Origin: Polaribacter sp. BAL334
GTDB taxonomy: Bacteria > Bacteroidota > Bacteroidia > Flavobacteriales > Flavobacteriaceae
Reading direction: 5' to 3'
NCBI RefSeq assembly: GCF_015767435.1
Contig: NZ_JADWOV010000268.1
Location: 1-64,000, forward strand
Length of the DNA: 64,000 bases
Shown here: one piece after another, positions 29,825 to 38,681 of the stretch
How positions within the stretch are numbered: the first letter of the stretch is position 1
How the letters are laid out: each line of letters opens with the position of its first letter
Notes under the pieces: model-generated
What the model saw: only the letters and a program-made list of their open reading frames with translations
The model's database searches: none
What the model was told of the DNA's origin: nothing
Position numbers and translations under genes: made by a program

Positions 29825-31216
29825 ATGAAAAAAGGAAGTTCGAAGTTTGTACCCCTCATATTTTCCTCGATAGATACTCTGTTACTTATTTTCTCTTTTG
29901 TCATTGCCAAATTGTGGGTGTTTCAAGGAGCCACACCAGATACGCTTTTTTATAATTTTTTGATCCTAGGAAGTGTTTTGTTGTGGATTGCTCTAAGCCT
30001 AAAGTTCGACTTGTACGAAATTCCTAGGGTGTTTTTTATACACAAAGTACTAGCAAAAAATGCCTATGTACTATTTGTCTTTACTCTAGTAATTGCAGGC
30101 CTTATTTTTTTTACCACAACCTATAAATTTTCAAGAAGTTATGTGATTGTAAGCGTCTTTTTTTTCAGTATTTTACTGATTTCTTGGCGTTTGATAGCTT
30201 TTTACAGGCTCCGAAATTACCGTAAAAAAGGATACAATGCCAACCGTATTGTATTGGTGGGCTTGAACAGAAACATGTCAAAGCTGATTGACCGGATTTA
30301 TTTGAATCCCAAGTATGGTTTTCATATTGTGGGTTTGTTTACAGATGCTAGGGTCAAAAAAAGATTGCAACCCTTGTACAAAGGAGCTTTGACAGAGATT
30401 CATGGTTTTTTAGAAAAACATACCGTGGATGAAATCATCATTTCGTTGCCTCACCACCAAAGTGAGTTGATCAATGCCCTGTTTCAATATGCCGACAACC
30501 ACATGATTCGAGTTCGGGTCATTCCCGAGTTTTCGGAATACCTCTCTCAAAAATTTTCAATAGACTATGTGCAGGGAATTCCTATCTTGAAGTTGCGTGA
30601 TGAACCTTTAAAGAGTTTTACCAATCGAGTGATCAAAAGAGTATTTGACGTGGTTTTTTCCTCATTGGTCATCCTATTGCTATTCTCATGGTTATTTCCA
30701 ATTATCGCCCTCATCATCAAACTGACGAGCAAAGGCCCCGTATTTTTTATCCAGCAACGCACAGGACAAGATGGCAAATCGTTTCCCTGTATCAAATTCC
30801 GAAGTATGACGGTCAATGAAGTATCGGATCAGTTGCAGGCCACCAAAGGCGATGCACGGATTACGCCTTTTGGTGCCTTTATGCGCAAAACCAGTATCGA
30901 TGAGTTGCCCCAAATCTTCAATGTATTTTTCAACCACATGTCCTTGGTGGGTCCAAGACCTCACATGCTCAAGCATACCGAAGAATACCGCGTATTGGTA
31001 GACAAATTCATGGTGCGCCATTTTGCCAAACCAGGCGTAACTGGTTGGGCACAAATCAACGGCTATCGAGGCGAAACCAAGTTGGTAAGAGATATGAAAA
31101 ACCGTGCTGCTGCCGATATTTGGTATATTGAAAATTGGAGTTTTCTATTGGATGTACGTATTGTGGTTGCCACCGCTTGGGGGATGTTTTTCAAGCAGGA
31201 TGAGAATGCGTTCTAA
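29825..31216 (+). CDS. Undecaprenyl-phosphate sugar phosphotransferase (WcaJ/WbaP type)
   Basis: A polyisoprenyl-phosphate hexose-1-phosphate transferase that starts repeat-unit synthesis on undecaprenyl phosphate. Four to five membrane segments fill the first half, followed by a CoA-binding-like domain (NRIVLVGLNRNMSKLIDR). The C-terminal bacterial sugar transferase domain starts at KRVFDVVFSS (about 268) and includes a membrane hairpin, KFRSM, TSIDELPQ and SLVGPRPH. The promoter position favours ATG 29825, giving 463 aa. The sugar is unknown. Confidence 0.9.
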   Translation: MKKGSSKFVPLIFSSIDTLLLIFSFVIAKLWVFQGATPDTLFYNFLILGSVLLWIALSLKFDLYEIPRVFFIHKVLAKNAYVLFVFTLVIAGLIFFTTTYKFSRSYVIVSVFFFSILLISWRLIAFYRLRNYRKKGYNANRIVLVGLNRNMSKLIDRIYLNPKYGFHIVGLFTDARVKKRLQPLYKGALTEIHGFLEKHTVDEIIISLPHHQSELINALFQYADNHMIRVRVIPEFSEYLSQKFSIDYVQGIPILKLRDEPLKSFTNRVIKRVFDVVFSSLVILLLFSWLFPIIALIIKLTSKGPVFFIQQRTGQDGKSFPCIKFRSMTVNEVSDQLQATKGDARITPFGAFMRKTSIDELPQIFNVFFNHMSLVGPRPHMLKHTEEYRVLVDKFMVRHFAKPGVTGWAQINGYRGETKLVRDMKNRAAADIWYIENWSFLLDVRIVVATAWGMFFKQDENAF

Positions 31217-31253
31217 CCCTGAACTCTTGCCCCGACTAATTCGGGGTCAGGGT
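31216..31253 (+). terminator. Two-tier hairpin after the initiating transferase gene
   Basis: The outer stem is ACCCTGA (31216-31222) with TCAGGGT (31247-31253). The inner stem GCCCCGA/TCGGGG has a CTAAT loop. It begins at the last base of the stop codon. The T-run after it is short, so it may act as an mRNA-stabilising hairpin or as a terminator. Confidence 0.55.
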
Positions 31254-31256
31254 CTT

Positions 31257-31297
31257 TGGCCTATCCCCCCTGCCCCTTTCCTGAGGAAAGGGGAGCT
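31257..31297. repeat. Palindromic 'CCTATCCCCC-CCCCTTTCC' element, copy 1
   Basis: GGCCTATCCCCCC followed by CCCCTTTCCTGAGGAAAGGGG, a strong hairpin. The inverted copy lies at 36690-36726. The pair brackets wza, wzc and the PF14907 gene. Confidence 0.65.
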
Positions 31298-31394
31298 AGA
31301 TTCCGATTCATTTTAAATTTTAGTTTTTTTGTTTGTCATCCTGAATTTAATTTAGGATATAAATAATCTAGCTCTAACCACTAAACTCTAACCA

Positions 31395-31515
31395 CTAAAC
31401 AATAAAACTGCGAAACTCTGTGTAAAACTCCATGGAACCCTGTGCTCCCAAAAACAACAGAAACAATAGAAACAATAAAACTGCGAAACTCTGTGTAAAA
31501 CTCCATGGAACCCCC
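31395..31515. repeat. Direct duplication of about 42 bp
   Basis: The phrase AATAAAACTGCGAAACTCTG followed by TGTAAAACTCCATGGAACCC occurs twice, at about 31399-31440 and 31472-31513. The copies are separated by AACAACAGAAACAATAGAAAC words. It ends beside a GCCTGCCGCAGGC hairpin. No gene is supported between 31217 and 31611. Confidence 0.6.
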
Positions 31516-31611
31516 TGCCTGCCGCAGGCAAGTGTGCTCCCCAAAAAAAACTTTTTAAAAAAAATCCCTCACTATTCCCTAAAAATCCCTATTTTCGCAA
31601 AAAATTTTCTT

Positions 31612-32394
31612 ATGAACAAAAGGTTCAAAACCCTATTCATTGCCCTCGGAATCCTAAGTATCACTGGCTGTGTCTCTAAAAAAGACATCATCTACTTTCA
31701 AAATGACGAAATTGACCAATCGAAAGTATCCAATAGCTATAAGACCATCATCAAACCCGATGATTTGTTGCAGATCACTATTACAGCGCTGGATACAGAA
31801 GCGGTAAGAGCTTTCAATTTGGCTGCCGTTACTTATTCTACCTCTTCCAATTCGGCAATTGGAGTAGCTCAACAACAAAATTATTTGGTAGACAATAATG
31901 GAGAAATAGATTTCCCCGTAATTGGCAAATTAAAAATAGGTGGTTTGACCAGAGATGAGTTGATTTCACTATTAAAAGAGAAATTGGATCCAGATTATAT
32001 CAAAAATCCAAACATTAATGTAAGATTGGCAAACTATAAAGTAAGTATTTTGGGAGATGTAAGGTTGCCTGGAAGCTATACAATACCAAACGAACGCATT
32101 ACTATATTAGAAGCAATAGCCTTGGCTGGGGATTTGAATATTTCCGGAAAAAGGCAAAATATTCTTGTCATTAGAGAAGAGGAGGGAAAGAAAGTTCAAT
32201 ACAAAGTCGATTTGTTGTCAAAGGAATTATTTGTTTCTCCGGTTTATTATTTGCAACAAAACGACGTAATCTATGTAGAACCTAATTATGCTCGCATCCA
32301 ATCAGCCTCTTCTAACTCAAATACTGGTTTGTTTATATCTATTACAGGTGTTTTAATTTCTTTATTAACATCAATTTCAATTTTAGCAAGATAA
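31612..32394 (+). CDS. wza: Polysaccharide export lipoprotein, Wza-like
   Basis: An outer-membrane polysaccharide export protein of the Poly_export/SLBB family that forms the exit channel matching Wzc. The lipoprotein signal MNKRFKTLFIALGILSITGC gives Cys20 as the lipidated residue. The Poly_export domain follows (IIKPDDLLQITITAL to NINVRLANYKVSI), then an SLBB segment (GDVRLPGSYTIPNERITILEAIALAGDL). The C-terminus is hydrophobic (GLFISITGVLISLLTSISI), as in many Bacteroidota Wza proteins. ATG 31612 is chosen because it begins the signal peptide; the in-frame ATG at 31432 would add 60 residues read from repeat sequence. It lies 1 bp before wzc. Confidence 0.92.
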   Translation: MNKRFKTLFIALGILSITGCVSKKDIIYFQNDEIDQSKVSNSYKTIIKPDDLLQITITALDTEAVRAFNLAAVTYSTSSNSAIGVAQQQNYLVDNNGEIDFPVIGKLKIGGLTRDELISLLKEKLDPDYIKNPNINVRLANYKVSILGDVRLPGSYTIPNERITILEAIALAGDLNISGKRQNILVIREEEGKKVQYKVDLLSKELFVSPVYYLQQNDVIYVEPNYARIQSASSNSNTGLFISITGVLISLLTSISILAR

Positions 32395-32395
32395 G

Positions 32396-34783
32396 ATGGA
32401 TAAAAATTTAGATTTTAGTGATAATCAGGAGACTTTCAATTTACGACAAGAATTTGAAAAATATTTATCACATTGGCGATGGTTTATAATTTCTTTATTA
32501 TTTTCAATTTCGATTGCTTTTATTTATATAAGGTATTCTACCCCTCAATATATTGCAAATGCAACAATATTAATTAAGGATAATCAAAAATCAGGTATAT
32601 CTGATGAATTAAGAGCGGTAGCTGATTTAGGAATTGTAGGATCTGGCTCCGCAAACAATACAGATAACGAAATTCAAGTTATAAAATCTCGAAAAATTTT
32701 GGGTCGTGTTATAGACTCATTGAATTTAAACATAACTTACTTTAGAGAGGGAAGAATTAGGGCTGTAGAATTATATAAAAATCAACTTTTTAAAATTCAA
32801 TTTTTGAAAACAGATTCATTATTTCATTACATAGATACTTCATTTATAATTTCGAGTATTGATAAAAATAGGTTTGAATTAAAAAATTTGGATGATAATT
32901 TGATTACTTCTGGTAATTTTGATGAAATTATTCATAGTAAGCAATTAGGTAGCTTTAAAATTAATAACTGCCTTTCAGGTAATAATAAAAATGTTGAGCA
33001 GTTAGTAGTCATTAAACCTAAAAACAAGATAATTGATAGTTATCAAAAGAAAATTCTTGTAAATACAGTTGATAAGTTATCATCAGTATTAACGTTAAGT
33101 TTAACAGACCCAATAAAATTAAAAGCTGAAAATATTTTAGATGAGCTGGTCGAACAGTACAATCGAGATGCTATTTCGGACAAAAACATAGTCTCCAATA
33201 AAACTAAAGACTTTATTGAAGAAAGATTATTAACGGTAGGCATAGAGTTATCTGAGATTCAAGATAATTATAAAGATTACAAATCTAAATTTGGAATATC
33301 TGGATTATCTCAAGAAGGGACTTTAGCTTTAGAAGAAGTCTCCGAAAATAATCTAAAAGTAGTTGAGTTAAGAACTCAACTTAGTTTAGCTGAATGGGTA
33401 CAACAAGAAATTAAAAAGTCCAATAAAATTGAAGTTTTGCCTGCCAATTTGGGTTTTTCAGACGCTATTACTTCACAATCTATTACAAAATATAATGAAT
33501 TGGTATTAGAAAAATACCGTTTAGAGCCGATTGCGGGTCAAAAAAACCCTAATTTGATTGCCTTAAACAATGAAATTGCGGTATTGAAACAAAATTTACA
33601 ATCCAATTTGGCAAATCTGAGAAAATCTATTGAAATACAAATTGCTAAAGTATCGAATGAAGCCAATCGAGTTCAGAATAAGGTTGCGCAATTGCCTTTG
33701 ATAGAAAGAGGCATCATTGATATTGAACGCCAAAAAAATATTTATTCGGAATTGTATTCTTATTTGTTAAAGAAAAAAGAGGAAACGGCCATCTCTTTAG
33801 CGATTACCGTTCCCAATGCAAAAATTATTGATCGTGCATATAGTAATGGATTAAAGGTTTCTCCAAAAAATAATGTAATTTATTTATCCGCATTATTACT
33901 CGGATTAATTATCCCTTTTTTATTTATCTTAGTCAAAAATTCTTTTGATACCAAAATTCATTCTCGAAAAGATTTAGACCGAGAGATGAAAATTCCTTTT
34001 GTGGGAGATATTCCACATTCGGAAACCCAAGAAAAAATTGTCATTAGTAAAGAGGCCCGTACCAGTACGGCAGAGGCTTTCCGATTGTTGCGAACCAACT
34101 TGGATTTTATGTTTCCCAAAACCAGTGAAAGTGGTTTAGGTAAAACCATTTTTATCACTTCAACTTCCAGTGGGGAAGGAAAATCATTTGTGTCTATTAA
34201 TTTAGCAGCATCTTTGGCTTTGACCAATAAAAGAGTTTTGTTATTGGGCTTGGATTTGCGCGCGCCCAAAATCACCGAATATTTGGGCTTGCCCGAGCAA
34301 AAAGGGATTACCAATTATATTTTAGATGATAAACTGTCCTTGGAGGATATCAAATTTACCATTCCAGAAATTAAAAATGTGGATTTTATCGCTTCTGGGG
34401 TGATACCTCCAAATCCTGCAGAGTTATTATTAAATGACAAAGTAAAAGAACTGTTCGCTATTGTTAAGAAAGACTATGATTATGTGATTGTAGACACGGC
34501 TCCTGTCAATTTGGTAACTGATACCTTATTGGTGTCTAAATATGCGGATTTATTCATTTACGTAGCAAGAGCCAACTATTTGGACAAGCGCATGCTCATC
34601 GTACCAGAGACGCTTTACAGAGAAAACAAATTGCCTAACATGGCAATGGTTTTGAATGATACCGACATGAAACGTGGCTATGGCTATGGCTATGGCTATG
34701 GCTATGGCTATGGCTATGGCTACGGAGCAGGCTATCTAGAAGTGGCTAAAAAATCTTGGTGGCAACGATTGGTGGGTAGATAA
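32396..34783 (+). CDS. wzc: Wzc-like polysaccharide co-polymerase / BY-kinase with expanded tyrosine tail
   Basis: An inner-membrane chain-length and export regulator fused to a tyrosine autokinase; it works with Wza in export. Membrane segments are at about residues 27-48 and 498-518. Walker A (SGEGKSF, about 592-598), Walker A' (GLDLRAPK) and Walker B (DYVIVDTAP) form the kinase. The C-terminal cluster is (GY)8 followed by GAGY, residues 761-780, encoded by a perfect hexanucleotide array. The paralogue at 3406 has only four GY units. The gene follows wza by 1 bp. A PHP-type phosphatase for the tail is encoded at 36728. Length 795 aa. Confidence 0.93.
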   Translation: MDKNLDFSDNQETFNLRQEFEKYLSHWRWFIISLLFSISIAFIYIRYSTPQYIANATILIKDNQKSGISDELRAVADLGIVGSGSANNTDNEIQVIKSRKILGRVIDSLNLNITYFREGRIRAVELYKNQLFKIQFLKTDSLFHYIDTSFIISSIDKNRFELKNLDDNLITSGNFDEIIHSKQLGSFKINNCLSGNNKNVEQLVVIKPKNKIIDSYQKKILVNTVDKLSSVLTLSLTDPIKLKAENILDELVEQYNRDAISDKNIVSNKTKDFIEERLLTVGIELSEIQDNYKDYKSKFGISGLSQEGTLALEEVSENNLKVVELRTQLSLAEWVQQEIKKSNKIEVLPANLGFSDAITSQSITKYNELVLEKYRLEPIAGQKNPNLIALNNEIAVLKQNLQSNLANLRKSIEIQIAKVSNEANRVQNKVAQLPLIERGIIDIERQKNIYSELYSYLLKKKEETAISLAITVPNAKIIDRAYSNGLKVSPKNNVIYLSALLLGLIIPFLFILVKNSFDTKIHSRKDLDREMKIPFVGDIPHSETQEKIVISKEARTSTAEAFRLLRTNLDFMFPKTSESGLGKTIFITSTSSGEGKSFVSINLAASLALTNKRVLLLGLDLRAPKITEYLGLPEQKGITNYILDDKLSLEDIKFTIPEIKNVDFIASGVIPPNPAELLLNDKVKELFAIVKKDYDYVIVDTAPVNLVTDTLLVSKYADLFIYVARANYLDKRMLIVPETLYRENKLPNMAMVLNDTDMKRGYGYGYGYGYGYGYGYGAGYLEVAKKSWWQRLVGR
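34676..34723 (+). repeat. In-frame (GGCTAT)7-GGCTAC microsatellite
   Basis: Seven perfect GGCTAT units plus one GGCTAC encode eight Gly-Tyr pairs in the Wzc tyrosine cluster. Because each unit is 6 bp, slippage would add or remove tyrosines without breaking the frame. Confidence 0.95.
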
Positions 34784-35054
34784 TATGATTAGTTGGTAGT
34801 TTAAAGTTTTAAAAATAGCAAGGTTTATGAATTGTTAATTGATGTAATATATCATCATATAATTGTTTTTAAAAATTTATATACAATTTATTATGATTTT
34901 TTTAGGATTTATTTATTAAATTTTTTTAATAACTATTAGAATTACTGGTTTTGGTTACATCTAATCATGATATGCTCAAAATAAATATATTGTAAATTGC
35001 CTAAAGGATTTTTTTTAAAATCTTATTACGCTAGACAAAAAAAATCATGGTATA

Positions 35055-36155
35055 CTAAGCTTTTATTAAACCTAATCTGAGATATATTTGTTGTCGCCAT
35101 TTTTTATCAGTAACCCTTTTTAAAATCCACTTTCGATATTGTTTATTGGTAAAAAACTTTAAAGAAAGTTCTATTAGTTCTTTTTTTAAAATCTTTTTAC
35201 TTGTTTTTTTGTTTATTTCATTTCTCAAGTCATCATTACTAATTAGCAAATAAAATAAATTTATGTAAGACTTTGTTTTTGTTGATTCATTATATTCCAA
35301 ACAAGCGATATTTCCCATTGTAAAATAACAAGTAGCTAAAAAACAATTTAGTGGTTCTTTTAGTTTATTAAATACATTAGTAGCTCTTTTTGGATCTGTT
35401 TTCTTTGAAAGTAAAAAAACATCGTAAGCATTTCTTAATGAAATACTTTTAAAAGCAAAACCATTATCATTTATTTGGGAAGAAATAATTGTAAGTTTTA
35501 ACTGATTTTCATAACTAATTATATTCACATCATTAAATAATTGAATACCTTTTTTTATGATTTCATAGTTAAATTCATTTTTATACTTTTCTTTAACAAG
35601 TTCTTTATGAATTTCAATAGCAGCAATAAATTTATTATTGTAAAGCCTTGGATAGTGTCTAAATATAGGGTATTGAAAGCTATCTTTATCAACTACTTCA
35701 AATCCAAAATCAATAATAATATTTATTGTTTTTAAATAGTCCTCTTTTGATACAATAAAATCAATATCCCCCACCATCCGCTCTGCGATGTCTTCGTAGA
35801 GTCCTTCCAATAAATTGCCCGTTCCTTTTAAAAAAATAGGGGTAATGTTATTGGCAAGCAATAAGGCATTGATTTCTTTGGCTTGTGCGATGATTTGTAG
35901 GTTGCGTTCTCGGTTTAAGTCGGTGATGTGTTCCATATAGGCTACCAATTCTTCTGGTAAGTAGTGTAAAAAATCAGCCCGTAGCAGATTCAAATACAGT
36001 GCAGGAAACACGTAATGTGCTGTACTCAATTTCACCACTGCCTCCCAATCCACAGTCCCCGCTGCCAATTGCGACTCAATGGCAACCTTATTTTTTTCTT
36101 CGTGATTAATGGTCAAACATTGCCCCACAAAAAAAAGGGTATCTTTATAAGTCAT
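35055..36155 (-). CDS. PF14907-like nucleotidyltransferase family protein
   Basis: A protein of 366 aa resembling the uncharacterised nucleotidyltransferases of the NTP_transf_5 group, often found in polysaccharide islands. The key stretch is ITPIFLKGTGNLLEGLYEDIAERMVGDIDFIV (about residues 100-131). Its GD.D pattern and the flanking Lys/Gly residues fit a pol-beta-like nucleotidyltransferase core. The C-terminal two thirds is helical and AT-rich at the DNA level, whereas the first 370 bp are richer in GC, suggesting a mosaic gene. It is convergent with wzc. Its substrate is unknown. Confidence 0.75.
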   Translation of the reverse strand: MTYKDTLFFVGQCLTINHEEKNKVAIESQLAAGTVDWEAVVKLSTAHYVFPALYLNLLRADFLHYLPEELVAYMEHITDLNRERNLQIIAQAKEINALLLANNITPIFLKGTGNLLEGLYEDIAERMVGDIDFIVSKEDYLKTINIIIDFGFEVVDKDSFQYPIFRHYPRLYNNKFIAAIEIHKELVKEKYKNEFNYEIIKKGIQLFNDVNIISYENQLKLTIISSQINDNGFAFKSISLRNAYDVFLLSKKTDPKRATNVFNKLKEPLNCFLATCYFTMGNIACLEYNESTKTKSYINLFYLLISNDDLRNEINKKTSKKILKKELIELSLKFFTNKQYRKWILKRVTDKKWRQQIYLRLGLIKA

Positions 36156-36689
36156 CGCTGTTGGGTTGTAGGTTCATTGGTCAAAAATAGGGATAAAATT
36201 TAAATTTTTGTTTCTGTTTTTTGAGGGTTTTTTTAGTTTAAGGGTTTCTGTTTTTTCTATTGTTTAAGGGTTTTTGTTGTTTAGGGGTTAGGTGGAGGTT
36301 CAAAGTTTAAGATTCAATATTCAAAGTTGGCAGAGGAAACTGTTGTTTCTAATTTTTTGGTTAATTTTTTACATTCCCCAAAACTTTGTCATTCCCCATT
36401 AAGTTTGTTATTCCGACGATAGGAGGAATCCCACACCCACCATGGTCATTCCACCAATAAAATGAACCCCACAAGTAAAAAAGATTCCTCAGTCGTACCT
36501 TCTTTCCCGAGTCAAGCTCGGGACAGGCTGGAATGACAAACTGTGCGAAAAATGACAAACTGTGCGTAAAATTCGACTGTAAAGTTGTCATTCCGACGAT
36601 AGGAGGAATCTCACGATCAGTCTAAAAATCCGTACCTCACAATACAGATTAAAAAAAAACTCCCTAATCTCATTCATCTTCCTAATTTA
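36156..36689. repeat. Gene-free stretch with REP-like units
   Basis: No gene is supported. Two direct copies of the REP core ATTCCGACGATAGGAGGAAT lie at about 36411-36430 and 36591-36610. A reversed variant (GATTCCTCAGTCGT...GGAATGACAAACTGTGCG) sits between them at about 36481-36566, containing a CCCGAGTCAAGCTCGGGA hairpin. The layout is BIME-like. Confidence 0.6.
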
Positions 36690-36726
36690 GCTCCCCTTTC
36701 CTTGGGAAAGGGACGGGGGGATAGGC
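36690..36726. repeat. Palindromic 'CCCCTTTCC-CCCCCTATC' element, copy 2 (inverted)
   Basis: AGCTCCCCTTTCCTTGGGAA followed by AGGGACGGGGGGATAGGC is the inverted copy of 31257-31297. It ends beside the stop of the minus-strand phosphatase gene and may also serve as its terminator hairpin. Confidence 0.65.
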
Positions 36727-36727
36727 T

Positions 36728-37462
36728 TTAAAACCCCACATTCTTCTCCATCACCCCAGCCAACATCTTCACATTGCTTTTCGTAGCTATTTTTTGAAGT
36801 AGTTCCAAGTGCTGTTCGTGATGGGTGTCCGTACCTACAAAATCATACAATCCCTTTTCTAAGAGTTGCTGTGCTGTTTTTTGTACGGGAGTTCCGTAAT
36901 GGGGTGTTAAAGAAAGTAAATTGAGTTGAAACAAACAGCCAGCCTGTTTCAGTTTATAGTATTCTTGAAAGCGGTTGTGATACGTAAAATAGCGTTCAGG
37001 ATGCGCCAATAAGGGCTTGAATCCTTTTAGTTGCAATTCAAAAAGCAATTCATAGACGTTGAGTGGAGGGCTGAAGTAGGACATTTCGACCAATACCAAA
37101 TTGTCTTTGAGGGTCAGTAAGTTTCCCTTTTCAAGCAAGACGGCAAACTGTTCGTCGAGCATGTATTCTGCAGCAGCTCGGATGCGGATGTGTCCCAAAT
37201 CGGTAGCCGTCAATGCCTCTTGCACCAATTGTAATTTATCAAGAATGATTTCGGGCGTATTGGGGTAGAGGTCTCCCAAAATATGAGGAGTTGTCACAAA
37301 ATGATGCATTCCGAAAGAAGCCATTTTACGAATCAAGGCTACGGAATTTTCCACATCTTTGGCACCATCATCAATCCCAGGCAATAGGTGAGAGTGGATG
37401 TCCGCAAATCCCTCAGGAAAAAACTCGGTAAGGGGAATCTCTTTTTTCTTTAAAAAAAACAT
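36728..37462 (-). CDS. PHP-type protein tyrosine phosphatase (CpsB/YwqE-like)
   Basis: A metal-dependent phosphatase of the polymerase-and-histidinol-phosphatase fold that removes phosphate from the tyrosine tail of BY-kinases. DIHSHLLPGIDDGAKD (about 21-36) supplies the first metal ligands, TTPHI the next, then LLAHPERY and GTDTHH complete the site. Start at ATG 37462 gives 244 aa; the in-frame TTG at 37483 lies inside a TAATTTTG element (37481-37488, minus strand) that could be the -7 promoter box. It should act on one or both Wzc paralogues. Confidence 0.88.
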   Translation of the reverse strand: MFFLKKKEIPLTEFFPEGFADIHSHLLPGIDDGAKDVENSVALIRKMASFGMHHFVTTPHILGDLYPNTPEIILDKLQLVQEALTATDLGHIRIRAAAEYMLDEQFAVLLEKGNLLTLKDNLVLVEMSYFSPPLNVYELLFELQLKGFKPLLAHPERYFTYHNRFQEYYKLKQAGCLFQLNLLSLTPHYGTPVQKTAQQLLEKGLYDFVGTDTHHEQHLELLQKIATKSNVKMLAGVMEKNVGF

Positions 37463-37488
37463 ACTTTTTTTAATTTGTAACAAAATTA

Positions 37489-38020
37489 CACTTTTCAGAA
37501 ATACTATGGAAATTAGTTTTCAGATATTAAAAGTACGATATTAGAACAGAGAATCAAGAATAAAGAATCAAGCTCTAAATATCTAACCTCTAACCCCTAA
37601 CCAGCTAAACAATTAACCAGTTAAACAAAATAAACCCTTAAACAGTTTTCAGTCTCAGTGTTCAGAAATGAGTGCAACCTTGAATCTTGAATCTAAAACT
37701 TTGAACACCCCCTCTAACCCCTAACCAATTAACCAGTTAAACAAAAGAAACCCTTAAACAGTTTTCAGTCTCAGTGTTCAGTGATGAGTGCAACCTTGAA
37801 TCTAGAATCTAAAACTTTGAACACCCCCTCTAACCTCTAACTTCTAATATCGTACTTCTAACCTCTAACCCCTAACCAGTTAAACAACAGAAACAACAGA
37901 AACCCTTAAACAGTTTTCAGTCTCAGTGTTCAGTGATCCTGATAATAGCTTTTTAAATTCATCAAAAAATATATAAAACGTTACAAAAACAGAATTTAAA
38001 AATAGTTACATTATTTTATG
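37489..38020. repeat. Dispersed composite repeat in reverse orientation
   Basis: No gene is present. Between about 37640 and 37935 the phrase AAACAGTTTTCAGTCTCAGT...GATGAGTGCAACCTTGAATCT...AACACCCCCTCTAACC occurs two to three times in a row. The fullest copy, about 37756-37860, is the reverse complement of units at 40254-40368 and 41792-41906. Confidence 0.7.
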
Positions 38021-38047
38021 TAATTTTGAACTTGTAAATACTTTAGA

Positions 38048-38347
38048 ATGAGTTTTATCCAAAAATATAGAAAAGAAATAAATAACCTTTGCAAATCACA
38101 TAAGGTAAAATCTTTGTACGCTTTTGGTTCAGTTCTTACTGATAAATTTAATGCTGAAAGTGATATTGACTTAATTGTTGATTTTCAACAAATAGATATT
38201 CTTGATTATGGAGATAATTACTATAATTTAAAATTCTCTTTAGAAGAATTGTTTAAAAAAAATGTTGATTTGTTAGAAGAAAAAGCAATACGAAATCCAT
38301 ATTTTATAGAAACTTTGAATCAATCAAAAAAATTGATTTATGGATAA
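38048..38347 (+). CDS. mntA: MntA-like nucleotidyltransferase antitoxin
   Basis: A minimal nucleotidyltransferase (99 aa) of the MNT/HEPN toxin-antitoxin class. The active-site pattern GSVLTDKFNAESDID (about 27-41) has the GS....D.D layout of pol-beta-like enzymes. In studied systems MntA neutralises HepT by attaching AMP groups to a tyrosine. It overlaps the toxin gene by 8 bp. A TAATTTTG box lies at 38021-38028, 20 bp before the start. Confidence 0.87.
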   Translation: MSFIQKYRKEINNLCKSHKVKSLYAFGSVLTDKFNAESDIDLIVDFQQIDILDYGDNYYNLKFSLEELFKKNVDLLEEKAIRNPYFIETLNQSKKLIYG

Positions 38348-38681
38348 TGATTTAAAAACTTGGCTTTATGATATATTGTGTTCCATAAATGAAATCGAGA
38401 GTTATTTTATAGAATCGCCTAAACTATTTGAAATTTATCAAAACGATTTAAGGACTAAAAGAGCGATTGAACGAAATATAGAAATTATTGGAGAAGCAAT
38501 GAATCGAATACTAAAGCAAAACCAACGTATTAAGATATCTAACTCTAGAAAAATTGTTGATGTAAGAAATAGAATAATTCATGGATATGATACAGTATCC
38601 GATGCTGTAATTTGGGGAATTGTTGTTAAAAATTTACCTGTTTTACAAATGGAAGTTGAGCAATTACTCAATGAAAAATAA
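38340..38681 (+). CDS. hepT: HepT-like HEPN ribonuclease toxin
   Basis: A HEPN-domain RNase of 113 aa. The catalytic motif RNRIIHGY (about residues 78-85) matches RX4HXY: Arg and His for RNA cleavage, Tyr as the AMP acceptor for MntA. Helical throughout, and a dimer in known cases. It starts inside the last codons of mntA. The module is surrounded by dispersed repeats and is probably a mobile accessory unit that helps stabilise the region or provides phage defence. Confidence 0.87.
   Translation: MDNDLKTWLYDILCSINEIESYFIESPKLFEIYQNDLRTKRAIERNIEIIGEAMNRILKQNQRIKISNSRKIVDVRNRIIHGYDTVSDAVIWGIVVKNLPVLQMEVEQLLNEK

Noticed and set aside
31432..31611. 60-residue N-terminal extension of Wza
   Set aside because: It reads through a direct repeat and would place the lipoprotein signal internally.
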